Assembly (NCBI GenBank): GCA_002007465.1
Contig: LNAC01000273.1
Span: 654,799 to 718,798 of the forward strand
Reading direction: 5' to 3'
DNA length: 64,000 bases
Origin: Ailurus styani
Taxonomy: Eukaryota; Chordata; Mammalia; Carnivora; Ailuridae
The notes under the pieces are model-generated. The model did no database searches. It was not told the origin of the DNA and saw only the letters and a program-made list of their open reading frames with translations. How positions within the stretch are numbered: position 1 is the stretch's first letter; every line of letters starts with the position of its first letter. Position numbers and translations under genes: made by a program. Below, in pieces: positions 12,672-24,454 of the stretch.

Positions 12672-14453
12672 GAAGAGGTAGGTGTTCAGTATAATATTGG
12701 ATAGTTTACATCACCAGACAGGGATTTATATGAGCTTCTTCACAATCCAATACCTGAAAAAAATATGGACCAATTAGAATTCTCACCTTTTCCAAGGGAT
12801 TGTCTGGAAAAAGAGTCAGGAAAAACAATAGACTTCTCTCTCTACTTCTCTCTTCATTAAAACAAGGGAAAAAAAGGAGAAAGAAGATGTCTGGAATGCA
12901 ATTTGAGATTGTTTTTTTTTTTAAATCTGCTATTATGGATTTACTTCTAATCATTCCTTGACTATATGATTATGTATTTTGACAAAATGTCATAATACCA
13001 ACTTTCTGATGGAATGTCAGAAACATTTTATAAAGTCTGTGGCTCCCTGAAAACTCCAATGCTTTTATAACTCCATAAAGTTACTATAATAGGCTTCATG
13101 ATTTCTTTTAAATGACTGTCAGAGGGACCTGCCATTATCTTGACACTTGTATTTGAGAAATTTTGCTCGAGCTCTTACACACCTTCATGGCGACACTCAA
13201 TGTCTAGGCTCTTTTGTGGCTTCCCCTTTCTGCTTCTCATTATGTCTAACCAGGCATGTTTTGTCTGTTTTGATTAGCAAGGTTAGAAGTGAGCCAAATT
13301 CTGAACATTTTTTTTGCACTATATTTCAGTTCTGTTTAAGAAATATTTACTAAAGCTCCGAACCCATAAAAATGAAGTGGATTTTGAGATTTTATTGATG
13401 TAATGGAAGAGGAAGTATTGCCCTTTGTTACTATACCCAAAACATCTCAGAAGTACAAGCAGAGAAATATGTCTCTATCATGAGAATTTAATATGAAATC
13501 ATGTTCTTCTTCTGTCATACAGAAAACTTGTCATAGATTTTATCTGCAATAAAAGCTATGTCAATGGTGCCACGTAATACATTTGTAAAGGTTAGAGATA
13601 TTGTAACCCTCATCTGTGACCAGAATAATAATAGTAAGTAACCCAATGAAACACCAATGGCAGATTGTTAAGAGTATAAAAATTGTCTGCACATATTAAT
13701 ACAAAACAGCATAGGAATATCCACATCGTAATGCAGGGAGGTCATTTCAAATAGTGTCCTTGAAATGAGAAACTTATTGCATAACTAAAAAATATATGAT
13801 TACTAATTCTATCAATCTTATATCCTTGTCACAGATTTGTGTTTTTAAAGTCCAGAGAGATGATGCGGTTGTATTGGTTGAAACTCTCACAAAGGCCTGT
13901 GAAAACATAACAGCCACATTGCTTTAATGACTTACTTTTTTCAAACGTGTCTTGTAACAAATCCTGCATAATGAGCGTGTTCTCAGAAATATAGGTTTTA
14001 TTTTTCTGGCTTTCAATTTCCAAAATTTATATAATTCTCTATTTTTAACTTTTGCTAATTAGGAAAACAAATACAGGAGTAAATATTTGTACTATTCCTT
14101 GGAAAATTAAAGTTGCTGACATTTATTTCTGGAAAACTGTAGTATCTCTTGTTTTTTCCCCTATTTATATTTCCTAGTGTGGCTTTCCAAACAGAATCTA
14201 CTTTCTCCTTTAATTGCACATTATATTTTTATATGAAAAGCTGAATTCGGATGTTACAACTTCTTTATCTGCAATTGAACTATTGCTAAGCAGCCGCAGA
14301 ACATATACTTGAGTCCCTATACCCAACATTGAGTAACAGGATAACTACGATTCGGAACTAGCTAGAAAAATAAAGCGCATTTTTCGATCTTGTTTTCCGC
14401 TGAGTGTACATAGGAAACACACACAAATTTTACTTGGGAAAATCCGAATAAAA
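12672..14453. other. Unannotated AT-rich sequence
   Basis: No gene, RNA or recognisable interspersed repeat. Short open frames have no domain content. Confidence 0.55.
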
Positions 14454-14788
14454 CTCCTCCTCATTGTTCTCCTGCTCCCCTTCCTCTTCCTCTCCTTCCC
14501 CCCTTCCTCCCCTCCCTCTCCTTCCCCTTCCTCTTCCCTTTCCTTGTCCTCTTCTTCCTCTCCTTCTCCTTCTCTTCCCTCGTCCCCCCTCCTCCCCTCC
14601 CCTCCCCTCGGCTCCCCCTCCCTNNNNNNNNNNNNNNNNNNNNNNNNNNNNNNNNNNNNNNNNNNNNNNNNNNNNNNNNNNNNNNNNNNNNNNNNNNNNN
14701 NNNNNNNNNNNCTCCCCCTCCCTGTCCCCCTGCCCCTTGTCATCGTCCTCCTCCTCCCCCTCCTCCTCCTTCTCCTTCCTCTTCTTCA
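14454..14788. repeat. Polypyrimidine (CCT/CTT)n tract containing an assembly gap
   Basis: Nearly pure pyrimidine on the plus strand, mixing CCT, CTT and CCCCT units; the opposite strand is G/A-rich with many GGGG and GGA runs. Open frames through it encode only Ser/Pro/Leu-rich or Glu/Gly/Arg-rich low complexity and are not genes. Both gap edges carry the same CTCCCCCTCCCT string. Confidence 0.95.
14624..14711. other. Assembly gap, 88 Ns
   Basis: A run of 88 unknown bases in the middle of the polypyrimidine tract. CTCCCCCTCCCT occurs immediately on both sides. Confidence 1.
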
Positions 14789-17700
14789 ACTGCCCAGACA
14801 GGAGATTTATCTACCAACTGAATTCCTTTCTTAAGGCTCACACTGACTTCTGGTCATTTTATTCTGAAGTGCCGAATGTATTTTAAATACAAGGTGATTT
14901 GATTTAGTTGGTTTAATCCATAGTTTCAACTTTTGCCTTTTCTTTTAAAACAAGTTCCGTAAAAGCATCCACAGAAGCCTTGTTCTGATTACCCTTTATC
15001 CTTCAGCCTTAGATCAGTATCAGCTTTTTCCCCTTGCTCACAATCCATTATAGAAAATACTGTAGATTTCTACAGCATGACCAAAACTCACATTATGTTT
15101 GCAATTTTCCATAAGATTTGTATAGTATAAAGTAAAAATGTTTGCTTTAAGAGACATCTGCTATAAATAAAATGACAGTGTAAATTTTCAAGAGAGCTGC
15201 ACAATTGCTGTAAAGGTTCATAACATGAGCCTTCTAGAGTGGGTTCCAGCACTTAGCAATTTTCCAGAGGGTCAATAGTGTTTACCTCAATGTTCTTAAA
15301 CCCCCACCCAACTCCTGGTTCTCCCAGCCTCCCTCCCAGTTCCCAAAATTGCGATGGAATTAGCCTGTAATGCTTTCAACGCCCTTGCAGATCAGCTTTC
15401 ATTCTCAGAGACACATGGGAATGGCATTAAAATATGCTTCCCACTCTGACAAAATATTTCCTCAAAATGCCTTAAAAACTCAAACCAGTTACTTCAGAGT
15501 CTGATACTATCTTTATGGAATAGAATCAGCCAGCTTGAAAGGGTCAGCCATTCTGGTCAGTGACACATATTGTTTAAGAAGTTTCCAGAACTACTCATTA
15601 AAGCTCTGCCTCGGGAGAAATTTGTTAGGGAGAAAAGAGACAGGCTGGCATTTCTTCTTCCAAATTTTCCTGTTAGTGTTCTTCAAAAACAAAGAATAGA
15701 GTTCTCATAATATGCTTTTTTTGAACGACAGAATCTTTTATGTTACCTAAAGTGAAGATCTCCATGGCAGTTGTGGTCAGAAACTGAGTTGAAAAATCAT
15801 TGAGTAAGAGTGACAATCAGAAGTCAAAAATACACTGTAGTTCAGAGGAAGACAGAGCCACTTTCCTGAACATGGCTGTTGAGGAAGATTTCTAGAACAA
15901 TTTAAAACTCCTTGATGATGACATTTATAAATTTTGGTATAGAAGGTGAAATCGGAGCATCAACTAGTATTTTAAAATTCAAAACATAAAATTCTATAGA
16001 ATGACAAATACATTATATTCAGGCTTTGACCTTAATAAGGGCTTCAGGGGTTGATGGAGACATGTGTAAATTAAGGCTCACTACTTTTCTGATAAAAAGA
16101 AGGGAAGTAGCAACTTGTGTGAATATTTCTTCACTTATTTACTTCATATCTAGTATGACAATACTTTTCGGTATTTATAGGAATATATCTTAAATGGTTT
16201 TTTCATTATGTTACCCCAAAGGCAAAATTATTTTATGGGAAAATTGATTTGCTATCAAATAAAACAAAGATAAGCATTTAAAAGGCCCAAACTAGTCAAA
16301 TGATAGAAATTTTGCTCACAAACGTTCCCGGATGTGTTACTATAGCTTTGTGCTTGCACATCTGTGCATGTGTATTTTCAAAGCTTTCCATATTTATTGT
16401 TCTCAAAAATTACTTTTTGTAGCAATGGGGGAAATGTTAGGCTGCCACTTTCTCAGACAGCAAGTGCCTAATGCACACAGAAATTACATAAATTGTTATG
16501 ACTATCAAAACCAATTGCCAAATTTTTTTTTACAAAATACTTCCCCCTCTTATAAATGGTTTAATTTCCCCTATCTTTTTGAGTCCTTTATCTTCTCCAG
16601 TGTCCTACCCTGCAATATGTGTGAAATTTTATCAAAAGCTTTCTGATATTACCATAAATTACTGTGTAAGCAGAGCTATTGCTTATCTGTCAAGGGGGCT
16701 TTTTTCTCTTTCTTTAGCAATTTTCTCCATTTCTATATGTGTGAAAGGTTTTCCTTGCTATTTCTTACCAAGGACTGTACCTTAAAGGCTTTGACTTTTA
16801 CTAAGGGGATACGGTAGGAAGTTGATCGTAGAATAACCTCGTGACACCACACAGGGGCAAGAAAAGCATTTTATTTCATGTTCTTTCTTCAACAAGTATT
16901 TAGGGTGAATAATTTCTATATGGCAGGACACAGTCCCATGTTAAATATAGAAAATGTATTTCTTTATATTTAATGTATTTTTCTAACTTTTTAGTCCATT
17001 TTGTTGGTATGTTTTGCTGCAATGACTACTTACTCTTTTTTCCAATTATTTATTTTTAAATCTCTTACAGTATGTTTCATTAGTGCAACATGGTAAATGT
17101 TAATCTTTTGATAGGAATTATTTTACGGGCCCTATTGTACCTGGTTAGTCATAATTTTTGACAACTATGCAATTATCTTTTCTATTGTGAGCTTTCTTTA
17201 AAAATATTCAAGGTTAATTGGATGGATATTATACTTCGGAAAGAAGTTATGCTGATATCCTATTATAAGCGGTATCATCTGGAAAGAGGCTGAATATCAG
17301 GGTTGTTTTATTATTGCCACAGGCAGAGATGGAGTGAAATTTCTATTTTGGGCAGTGCGGGGAAAAGGTCACTTTGAAGATCTAGACTTTGAGAAGGATT
17401 GTCATGATAACAGAATATCTGGAAACTGCTTTAAAGAAGAATAACAGAAAGCCCTCGGTGATGTGCCTGGGGGGCTCATCAGCCAACTGGAATTCTGTTT
17501 CACACTCAGGGACTCGTCCTGCCATATTTATAATTCTACATAAATGTTACCTCAGGTATATTTAAAAGCCCTTTACAAAAATTAGATAACCCATCGTTCC
17601 TTCTATAGCACACACATGTTAGGCCCACAGATGAATTAAAAAGCAAAATAGAAAAGATGTGTCTTTGACTCCATTTGCATTGAGATCCATGCAGTAATGT

Positions 17701-17840
17701 AGAAAATGTTCCTATTTATCATCAAGGCTATGTATGTCAACAGTGATCAAATTGTTTTCAAAGGCAACAGCAGAGAAAATAAGCAATGACAACAAACTAT
17801 TAGGCTTCCCTCTTGAATGGTAATTTTCTTCTCCGCACAG
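14789..17840. other. Repeat-poor unique sequence
   Basis: No SINE, L1 or LTR recognised over about 3 kb. The piece at 15300-15560 is a little richer in GC and lacks repeat signatures, so it could be conserved non-coding DNA, but that is only an impression. A weak 'aacaagtatttaggg' repeat-like fragment lies near 16890. Confidence 0.45.
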
Positions 17841-17976
17841 CTACTCCGTATGGATGCCTTCACTCTGACCACAAGGAGCGGCCATTTCCGCACGTATGAT
17901 GGGAAAAAGACTGCAGCTTCCGTGTCTTCGAGCTCTTCTTTTATTGCTGTATTTCTCTTAGATATTTATGCCTTTG
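17841..17976 (+). other. Exon-like segment of unknown identity
   Basis: A pyrimidine-rich stretch ending CTTCTCCGCACAG precedes 17841, and G|GTAAGAG follows 17976, giving acceptor and donor consensus around 136 bp. One frame is fully open across it (CTA CTC CGT ATG GAT GCC...GCC TTT G) and continues open upstream and downstream. About seven CpGs fall within it, unusual for this AT-rich window. The encoded peptide (MDAFTLTTRSGHFRTYDGKK and onward) matches nothing I know. It could be chance or a lineage-specific non-coding RNA exon. Confidence 0.2.
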
Positions 17977-18087
17977 GTAAGAGTAAAATCGAGAGTGCAG
18001 CCTGTGGCGGTGATCCATTCTGGGTTCCACACATGCAGCCTCCAAGGGCTAGCTGTAGGAGCTTGGACAAGAGTCAGGTAACACAGG

Positions 18088-18285
18088 GCGCCTGGGTGGC
18101 TCAGTGGGTTGAAGTCTCTGCTTTTGGCTCAGGTCATGATCTCAGGGTCCTGGGATCAAGGCCCGCATCAGGCTCCCTGCTCAGCAGGGAGCCTGCTTCC
18201 CCCTCTCTCTGTCTGCCTGCCTCTCTGCCTCCTTGTGATCTCTCTCCCTCTGTGAAATAAATAAATAAAATCTTTAAAAAAAAAA
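18088..18285 (+). mobile_element. can-SINE, plus strand, young
   Basis: GCGCCTGGGTGGCTCAG box, GGGTTGAAGTCTCTGC, CT-rich core and AAATAAATAAATAAAATCTTT tail. The 18 bp target duplication AGAGTCAGGTAACACAGG is perfect (18070-18087 and 18286-18303), indicating a recent insertion. The 147-codon frame at 17817-18260 runs into it. Confidence 0.98.
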
Positions 18286-18428
18286 AGAGTCAGGTAACAC
18301 AGGCGAGGACCTTTCCCCATTTTCAACATGGAGGCAACACTAGAAACTTCATCAAAGGGATTGTGTGAGGATTAAACAAAGTCAATCTATTTTTCTACTA
18401 CCAAATTAGTAATTAAATGTATTTCTTT

Positions 18429-18596
18429 TTTAAGAGAGAGCACAAGGGGGAGGAGAGGGGCAGAGGGAGAGGGAGAGAGAAAATCTGGAGAAGATGCCCC
18501 ACTGAGCACAGAACCCCATTCCAGGACCCTGAGATCATGACCTGAGCCGAAACCAAGAGTTGGATGCTCAACTGACTGAGTCACCCAGGCGCCCTA
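18429..18596 (-). mobile_element. can-SINE, minus strand, older subtype
   Basis: Inverted orientation with a short T-run, GAGAGAG..GGGGCAGAGGGAG body and inverted box GAGTCACCCAGGCGCCC. CCAAGAGTTGGATGCTCAACTGAC corresponds to the GACTCTTG-type subtype and lacks the AAATAAAT tail. Target duplication of 15 bp with two mismatches (18414-18428 and 18597-18611). Confidence 0.95.
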
Positions 18597-18629
18597 TAAA
18601 TGCATCTCTTTATTTAACTTACTAGATAT

Positions 18630-19510
18630 TTTATTTTCTTTAACGGTTTTAGAAAAGTTGTTCAGGAAGTACAGAGAGTTCCCATATACTTTCTGCCCCC
18701 CCATTTCCTCTCTTATTAACATCTCGTATTAGTAAGGTTCATTTGTTATGACTGACAAACCAATATTGGCACATTATTAACTTAAGCCCATGGTTCACAT
18801 TGGGATTCATTCTTTGTATTCTACCATTCTATGGGTTTTGACAAATGCAGAATGTCATGTATTCTCCAATACAATATCATATGGAATAGTTTCCCTGCCC
18901 TAAAAACTTCCTGAGCTCCACCCGTTCATCCCTCCCTCCCTCCACAAAAGCCCTGGTGACCAATGATATTTTCATTTTCTCCACAGTTTTGCCCTTGCCA
19001 GAATCTCACAGAGTAGGATTCATACATTACGTCGCCTTTTCAGATTTGCTTATTTCACTTAGCAACATGTATTTAAGGTTTTTCCATAACTTTTTGTGAC
19101 TTGATAACTCATTTATTTTTATCACTGGGTAGTATTCCATTGCTGTTGACGTGCTATGGCTGTTTATTCGTTCACCTTTTGAGGAACATCTCGGTTGCTT
19201 CCAGTTTTAGTGATTGTGACTAAAGTCACTATAATCATTCTTGCGTAGGTTTTTGTGTGGACATGTTTTCAACTTCTTTGGATAAAAGCACAATTGCTGG
19301 ATCGTATGGCAAGGGTATGTTTAGCTTTGGAAGACACTGCCAAACCGTCTTCCAAAGTGGCTGTATCATTTTGCCTTCCCACCAGCTGTGAAGGAGTGAT
19401 CCTGTTGTCTCACAACCTTTGCCGTGTTTGCCATATCCGTGTTTTGGACGTCATCCATTCAGAGAGATAGGTAACGATATCTTAGTGTTGTTTAATATGT
19501 GTATTTTTGA
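18630..19510 (-). mobile_element. Old L1 fragment, 3' UTR region, minus strand
   Basis: Strong resemblance to the reverse complement of an old mammalian L1 3' UTR: 'acagagagttcccatatac', 'ttctatgggttttgacaaatg', 'cacagttttgcccttgccag', 'ttcagatttgcttatttcac', 'gcttccagttttag', 'ttgctggatcgtatgg', 'ccaaagtggctgtatcatttt'. The internal short frames are all L1 debris. It is 5'-truncated (right end) at about 19510, where the next repeat begins. Exact L1M subfamily not assigned. Confidence 0.85.
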
Positions 19511-19511
19511 A

Positions 19512-20190
19512 ACAACTATTCATTACTTATTTTGTACCATGCCCTGCGTTCCAAGGACTGGGTTGCAAGAGGGAATGAAACAGACCAAAAAAAAAAGCTC
19601 CCCATGCAGTTTGTCGTCTCGTTGGTAGAGGCTGAAAACAAAGAAATTAGTGGTAAATGTGAGTGGAGGATGGTGATAAATGCCAGAGAGGAAGGAACTT
19701 GAGGGTAAGTACATGCTGGAGTGGGGACTGAGATTCGTGAACCGTGTGGTCAGAGAAGGTGACAGGGAGAAGATGGCATTTGAGCAAAGACCTGAAGGAA
19801 GGAAAGTGAGCGGTCACGCACACATCCGGGGGAAATGTCTCAGGCAAAGAGACTACCAAGTACCAGGCCCAGGAGGAGGAGTTTAAGGAGCAGCACAGAA
19901 ACCAGCGTGAGCACCGAGGAGATGTTATCAGGAAAGTCCTGAGGGCTGCCTTAGGTAGGGATCTAGCAGGACATGAGAAGGGCTTTTCATATTACTCTAA
20001 GAGAGGTGGAAAGTCATCAAAGCAGGAAAGTTTTTAGCAGGAGAACGATATGGTATGACTCATTCTTTAAAGCATCATTGGGCAGCTACACTGAAAATAG
20101 GTTTTAGGGGTCAAGGGCAGTAGCAGATAGACCAGGTAGTGAAGCTCTTGCAATAAATCCACACATGAGACAGTGCTGCTGGCCTCAGGT
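19512..20190 (+). repeat. Old mammalian interspersed repeat, copy 2
   Basis: Follows the family pattern in order: a 'ccatgccctgcgttccaaggactggg' start, 'gataaatgccagagagg', 'agaaggtgacaggg', 'catttgagcaaagacctgaa', 'aatgtctcaggcaaagag', 'tactctaagagaggtgg', 'tggtatgactcattc', 'agaccaggtagtgaagctc', 'gcaataaatccacac'. Same orientation and order as the copy at 21040-21720. Family name not recalled. Confidence 0.6.
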
Positions 20191-20204
20191 TTGAAGAGAG
20201 TGAT

Positions 20205-20275
20205 GATAAAGTGCTTGTAACATTCCCTGTCACATGGTATTATAGTTAGTATTATCTTATTATTTTCAGTTCCAA
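20205..20275 (+). repeat. MIR 3' end fragment
   Basis: 'aaagtgcttgtaacattcc', 'gtcacatggtattatag' and 'attatcttattatt' follow the MIR 3' end with its terminal ATT-rich tail. Confidence 0.4.
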
Positions 20276-21039
20276 TATAAAAATATAAAATGCCATATTT
20301 CTTATACCTTGTTTCCAAGTATTATGACATATTCTGAAGTTAATTATTCAACTTATTCTCAGTAAAATTATTTATAACAGTGGTTATGGATCTTTAAAAA
20401 ATCCAGACTCTTTTACTTTGAAAAATTGCAAAAGTTCCTTTTGGATTAGATTTGCATGATATTTCCAGGATATGTCTCTTAAATACTTTTTCCCCTCTTG
20501 GAATATATTTAGCTCATTTAAAATATAATTCGGTTCCAATCTGCAATCCTTCTATATAGCAAGTCAAAGTGTCGTATGAAATAAAGGCGGAAGCTTGTTA
20601 AAGTTTTCGGCTCCTAAGCATTGTTTTTTCTTCCCCAGGAGCAGCAAAATTGGGGAAGGAGTGTGGTTACAATAGGTGTCATTCAGAATTATGAATGGGA
20701 GTCTTTGGTTGGAGGTTCAAGTCTGTGAGAGAGAGAGACTGAGTGGGGAGATTGTGAAGAGATAGATTTGTTTGTTTGTTTTTTAAATCAAAGATTAAAT
20801 TAAGAAATCCAAATGTCCAGCTAGCTGTGGATGAAAGAATCTGAAATCAGCCCTCCTGTCCTCCCAGTTTCATGCAAGATTGGAAAAATGGTCACTGGGT
20901 CTCAGGGAATCTAGGAAACCATCAAGCGCATTACAAATGAGTAAGAATTCTAGAGAAACTCTCCAGTAATTTGCTACCTGAATGTGGTATTAGGCAGTTA
21001 TCTAAATCAATCCCAGCAATGACCTATGTGTAGGTGTAA
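20276..21039. other. Unannotated sequence
   Basis: No gene or confident repeat; only a short (TTTG)n at about 20768-20780. Confidence 0.5.
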
Positions 21040-21720
21040 GTATAGACATTAATTCACTGAAGAAATATTTGCTGACCATGTTCTCTATACAAGAAACTCT
21101 GTTAGGAACTGAGGATACAGAGATAAAATAAAAAGTCCCTGCCTCATAGAACTTACATTGTAGTGAGGGGCTGATAAACATGTATGGAATTGAACATATA
21201 ATACAATGTTATGTAGTAACAAGGGCAAGGCAGAAGACATGAAATGGGGTAAAGGAATGAAGAGTGACGGGGTGCATTTGGAATAGGCTGTTTGGGAAAG
21301 AGATCTCTGAGGAAGTAACATAAGAATGAGACACAAATCCAGCAAAGATGTAAGCCATAGTCCTAGGGAACACATTCCAGACAGAGAAAAGTCCAAGTAT
21401 AAAGGCTCTAAGGTGGGAATGTTTCTGGTTTGTTGTAGGAAAAACAAGGGGGCCATGTGACTCCCTACCATGAGGGAGTGAGGAGAAGAAGGGCAGGAGA
21501 TGAGGCTGATGGGGAAGGATGTGGGTTCTGTGCCATGGGCAGCCATGGGTGGTTGAGACCATTGAAGTGCTATGATCTGATTTTCATTTTGGAAAGATCA
21601 TTCTGTGGGGCAGGGAGAGAAGAAAGGAAGCACAGGTAAAAATAGAAGGTGGTAATCAGGCAGCTACTGCAGGCACCCAGGGGAGACCAGGGCTTGGATA
21701 TCTTGGTAGTGAATAAATCT
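21040..21720 (+). repeat. Old mammalian interspersed repeat, copy 3
   Basis: Same family as 19512-20190: 'gaactgaggatacagagata', 'agtccctgcctcatagaac', 'ttacattgtagtgagggg', 'acacattccagacagag', 'aaaggctctaaggtggg', 'gaggagaagaagggcaggag', 'gaccattgaagtgctatgat', 'agatcattctgtgggg'. The longest antisense frame (153 codons, 21085-21546) lies entirely in this repeat and is not a gene. Confidence 0.65.
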
Positions 21721-23479
21721 GATCTATAGGTAGAGGTGATAGTATTCACTCATGTGAGAGAAGAAAAAGAAAAGAGAGGTTTGGCAAATGAACAGCTGTG
21801 TGAGTGGTGTTATTTCACTAAACGAGGAATGCAACGTCGGGAGAGTGCAGCTGGAGTCCAAGGGAAAGGTTTTCAAAATTTGGAAGATATGTTCCCTTCT
21901 TGTGTTCCCCATAAAGTCCACAACACTTCTGAGACATAAAAAGCAATTTCTATTGTTCCAAAAAAATAGTATGACTTGAGATAAAATGGAGCTGGGCCAT
22001 TTAACTTTACTCTGTTAAGATAAGGATAAATATGCTCTATCACAATAATTCTCGAAGAATGTTCTGTGTCCCATTGGTGGGCTTTAAGGGACTTCCCACA
22101 TAGCCTCAAACTGATTGAAATATCCAGGAGGTTCCTCTCAACATTAATGAAAAATCAGGCCTTATCCCATAGACCTATCTTATCTTTACTTGTAACTAAG
22201 AAGTTTTTGTTCTGTCTTTTTTTGTTGTTGTTGGTTTGGTTTTTTTGTTTGTTTGTTTTTACTGGTAACCTATAATAGTAACATTTGGTATTTATATACC
22301 AAAAATACCAAGTTGCTAATAATTAGTTCTGAAGGCTCATTTAGTTTTATACTCAGAAGTGTTGACAATGCTTGACAATATTCCCTCAGTTTAAGGGGAA
22401 GATAATTTGTTATAGGTGAGCCAGAAATGTCTAGAGTTGGCCAGGATTTTAAAATTTGCAAAAGAATGAAGGGACCCGTGTCAATAGTTACTAACATGCA
22501 ACCTACTCCTGCTCTTATGAGGACGTTCACATACTGGGGAAACACCACTCTTTGATGTGAAAATTGGACAGCTATTTAAAAAGTTAGTGTCCTACTTTAG
22601 TCAGTTTAAAAGGTACTTTCAAAAAATAAAAAAAATTAAAAAACTAAAAAAGAGTTGCTCAAGGTATTATAGAATTTCAGTGAAGAAGAAATCTCAGGGT
22701 TTTGAGTTTTGAAGAAATGATTATATCAGGAACCAAGGAGTGGAGTTGTGAGGCTAATTGTGAATCCATTTCAAAAATCATAAGCTGGAAGTTGTGGATG
22801 AAACCCAGCCCAGGGACAAAGGGGTTAGGCCCTGATGGTAAGCTTGAAGACATCTAGCCACTGGTGTGAAAAGTGATTTTCTTTCATTAGGCTTTTTGCT
22901 TTGCCTAAGAAAGCATGAAAGAGATTTGAGGAAGTTTGTTCTCATAGCTGTAATAAATGTAGTCACACATGTGACAAATATGCCCCACAAGACCTAAAAT
23001 GATTGGTTTCATGATGATCCCTCTAGCCTGTCTTACCCGGGGAGGTTGTAGAAAATGAGCTGCCTCCTGACCATTCTGCAGATATGGGACAGGAAAGGGC
23101 ATTGCTAGAGCCTGGTGGTACATTCCTGAACTTCTGCCCAAGTCCTGATCCCCTGCCTCCTAGCCTAAGGATACAGTAAGTCCAGAAGTACACTGGGAGG
23201 ATACTAATGAAGCAATTGAGTTAATATAATAGTTCCTTTTTTCTTGCTTTAGCCATAGTTCAGTTCCTGTGATTTTTTTAATGCAAAGTACATTCATTAG
23301 TCTTCATAGTAATGTTTTTGTATACCCCTTGTTTCCTGTGCTTTCTCCCTTGAAGAGGCAGCCTAACAATCTAAAGGTATTTGCCTTCGCTAGGGGCAGC
23401 TACCCGAAAAGTAAGCTTTTAATGAAGGGCAACATTTTACCCCAATTCATGAGATCGTGAAGTCTTGAAAATGTGAAGG
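21721..23479. other. Unannotated sequence
   Basis: No coding gene recognised. A T/G-rich low-complexity stretch is at 22218-22260. Part of 22770-23170 reads like decayed repeat but I cannot place it. Confidence 0.45.
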
Positions 23480-24312
23480 GTCTCATGACTATGAAGTCCC
23501 TAACTGAAAGAAGGAAGAAATGGCACCATTTTTATTACCACTGGGAATCCCAGTGTACCACTACGGAGAGGGACGTCTAGGGGCCCAAGGTAGGCCCAAA
23601 TGTACCACAATGTACCACAATGGCGTATTGATTACTTTGAATTGAAGCTACTTGAAAAACAACCAGTGCAAGGAGACTCAAAGCCTCTCCTGTTACCCTG
23701 AAAGCAGGAAACAAATCTCCCATATGAAAAATACTCTATCTGGGCTAAGAAGTAAAAAGACACCCTTATCACCAGAGATAGGGACTTTAAAGTCTATAGA
23801 AAGGTGTAGAAATAGCACTGGGTGTTATAAATAAGTGATGAATCACTAAATTCTACTCCTGAAAACAATATTACACCATATGTTAACTAGCTAGAATTTA
23901 AATAAGAATTTGAAAAAGAAAAAAAATTACATAATGGATTGTTCGGGAAAAATATTAAAAATTTAATTGAGTTTTATAACAAAAAGAAAAAAAAAGAAAC
24001 TGTGTTACCTTTTTTTTACTAATCTACTGCTTCGGCCCAAATTCCACTTGCAATTCTTTATTGATTAAAATTCCCAAATATCTGTTTTCCTTATCTTGTA
24101 AATCCCTTACAAATGTATTGTCTGTTTGAATAAAATGTGTAAAAGCTGCCTAACTGGGTCATTTCCTTGGGTCTCAATCTCATTATTGGGTCTCTGTATA
24201 CAGGTAATAAAACTTTGTTGTTGTTTCTCCTGTTAATCTGTCTCATATAAATTTAATTCTTGGCCCAGTTGGAAGACCTTGAAAGGTAGGGAAAGAATCC
24301 TCCCTCCCCTAT
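23480..24312 (+). mobile_element. Probable solo LTR of a class I (gammaretrovirus-like) ERV, split by an L1
   Basis: The left part has 'gaagaaatggcaccattttt', 'gggaatcccagtgtacc' and 'ggaaacaaatctcccatatg'. The right part has an R/U5-like region, 'ataaaactttgttgttg', 'ctgttaatctgtctc', then 'ttggaagacc' and 'aggtagggaaagaatcc' ending in CCTCCCTCCCCTA. This order is that of class I ERV LTRs. No retroviral internal sequence adjoins, so it is a solo LTR. Two AATAAA-type signals occur (about 24130 and 24208). Both ends are approximate. An L1 3' end (23814-23926) lies inside. Confidence 0.55.
23814..23926 (+). mobile_element. Carnivore L1 3' end, short 5'-truncated copy
   Basis: AGCACTGGGTGTTATA, AAGTGATGAATCACTAAATTC, 'gttaactagctagaattt', 'aataagaatttgaaaaag' and an A-rich tail match the 3' terminus of carnivoran L1s, and the same terminus closes the element at 27583-28358. 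Only about 113 bp inserted. A target duplication was not resolved. Confidence 0.85.
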
Positions 24313-24454
24313 GGAAGCATAGCAAAAAGAATCCTGTGACATCTAATTTTGGGGAGAATTTATAAATTTAGGCTTTGTGACTTATTAGAATCAGATCAGT
24401 TTAGAACCACCTAAATTAATAAAATTGCATCTGGGCCAAAGCACGGTCAAGACA

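Noticed and set aside
14464..14886. Ser/Pro/Leu-rich open frame of 140 codons
   Set aside because: It runs through the polypyrimidine tract and the N gap; low-complexity artefact.
17817..18260. 147-codon frame as a whole gene
   Set aside because: Its 3' half is a young can-SINE. Only the 17841-17976 portion is kept, as an exon-like candidate.
21085..21546. 153-codon antisense frame, longest in the window
   Set aside because: Lies wholly inside an old interspersed repeat and shows no domain.
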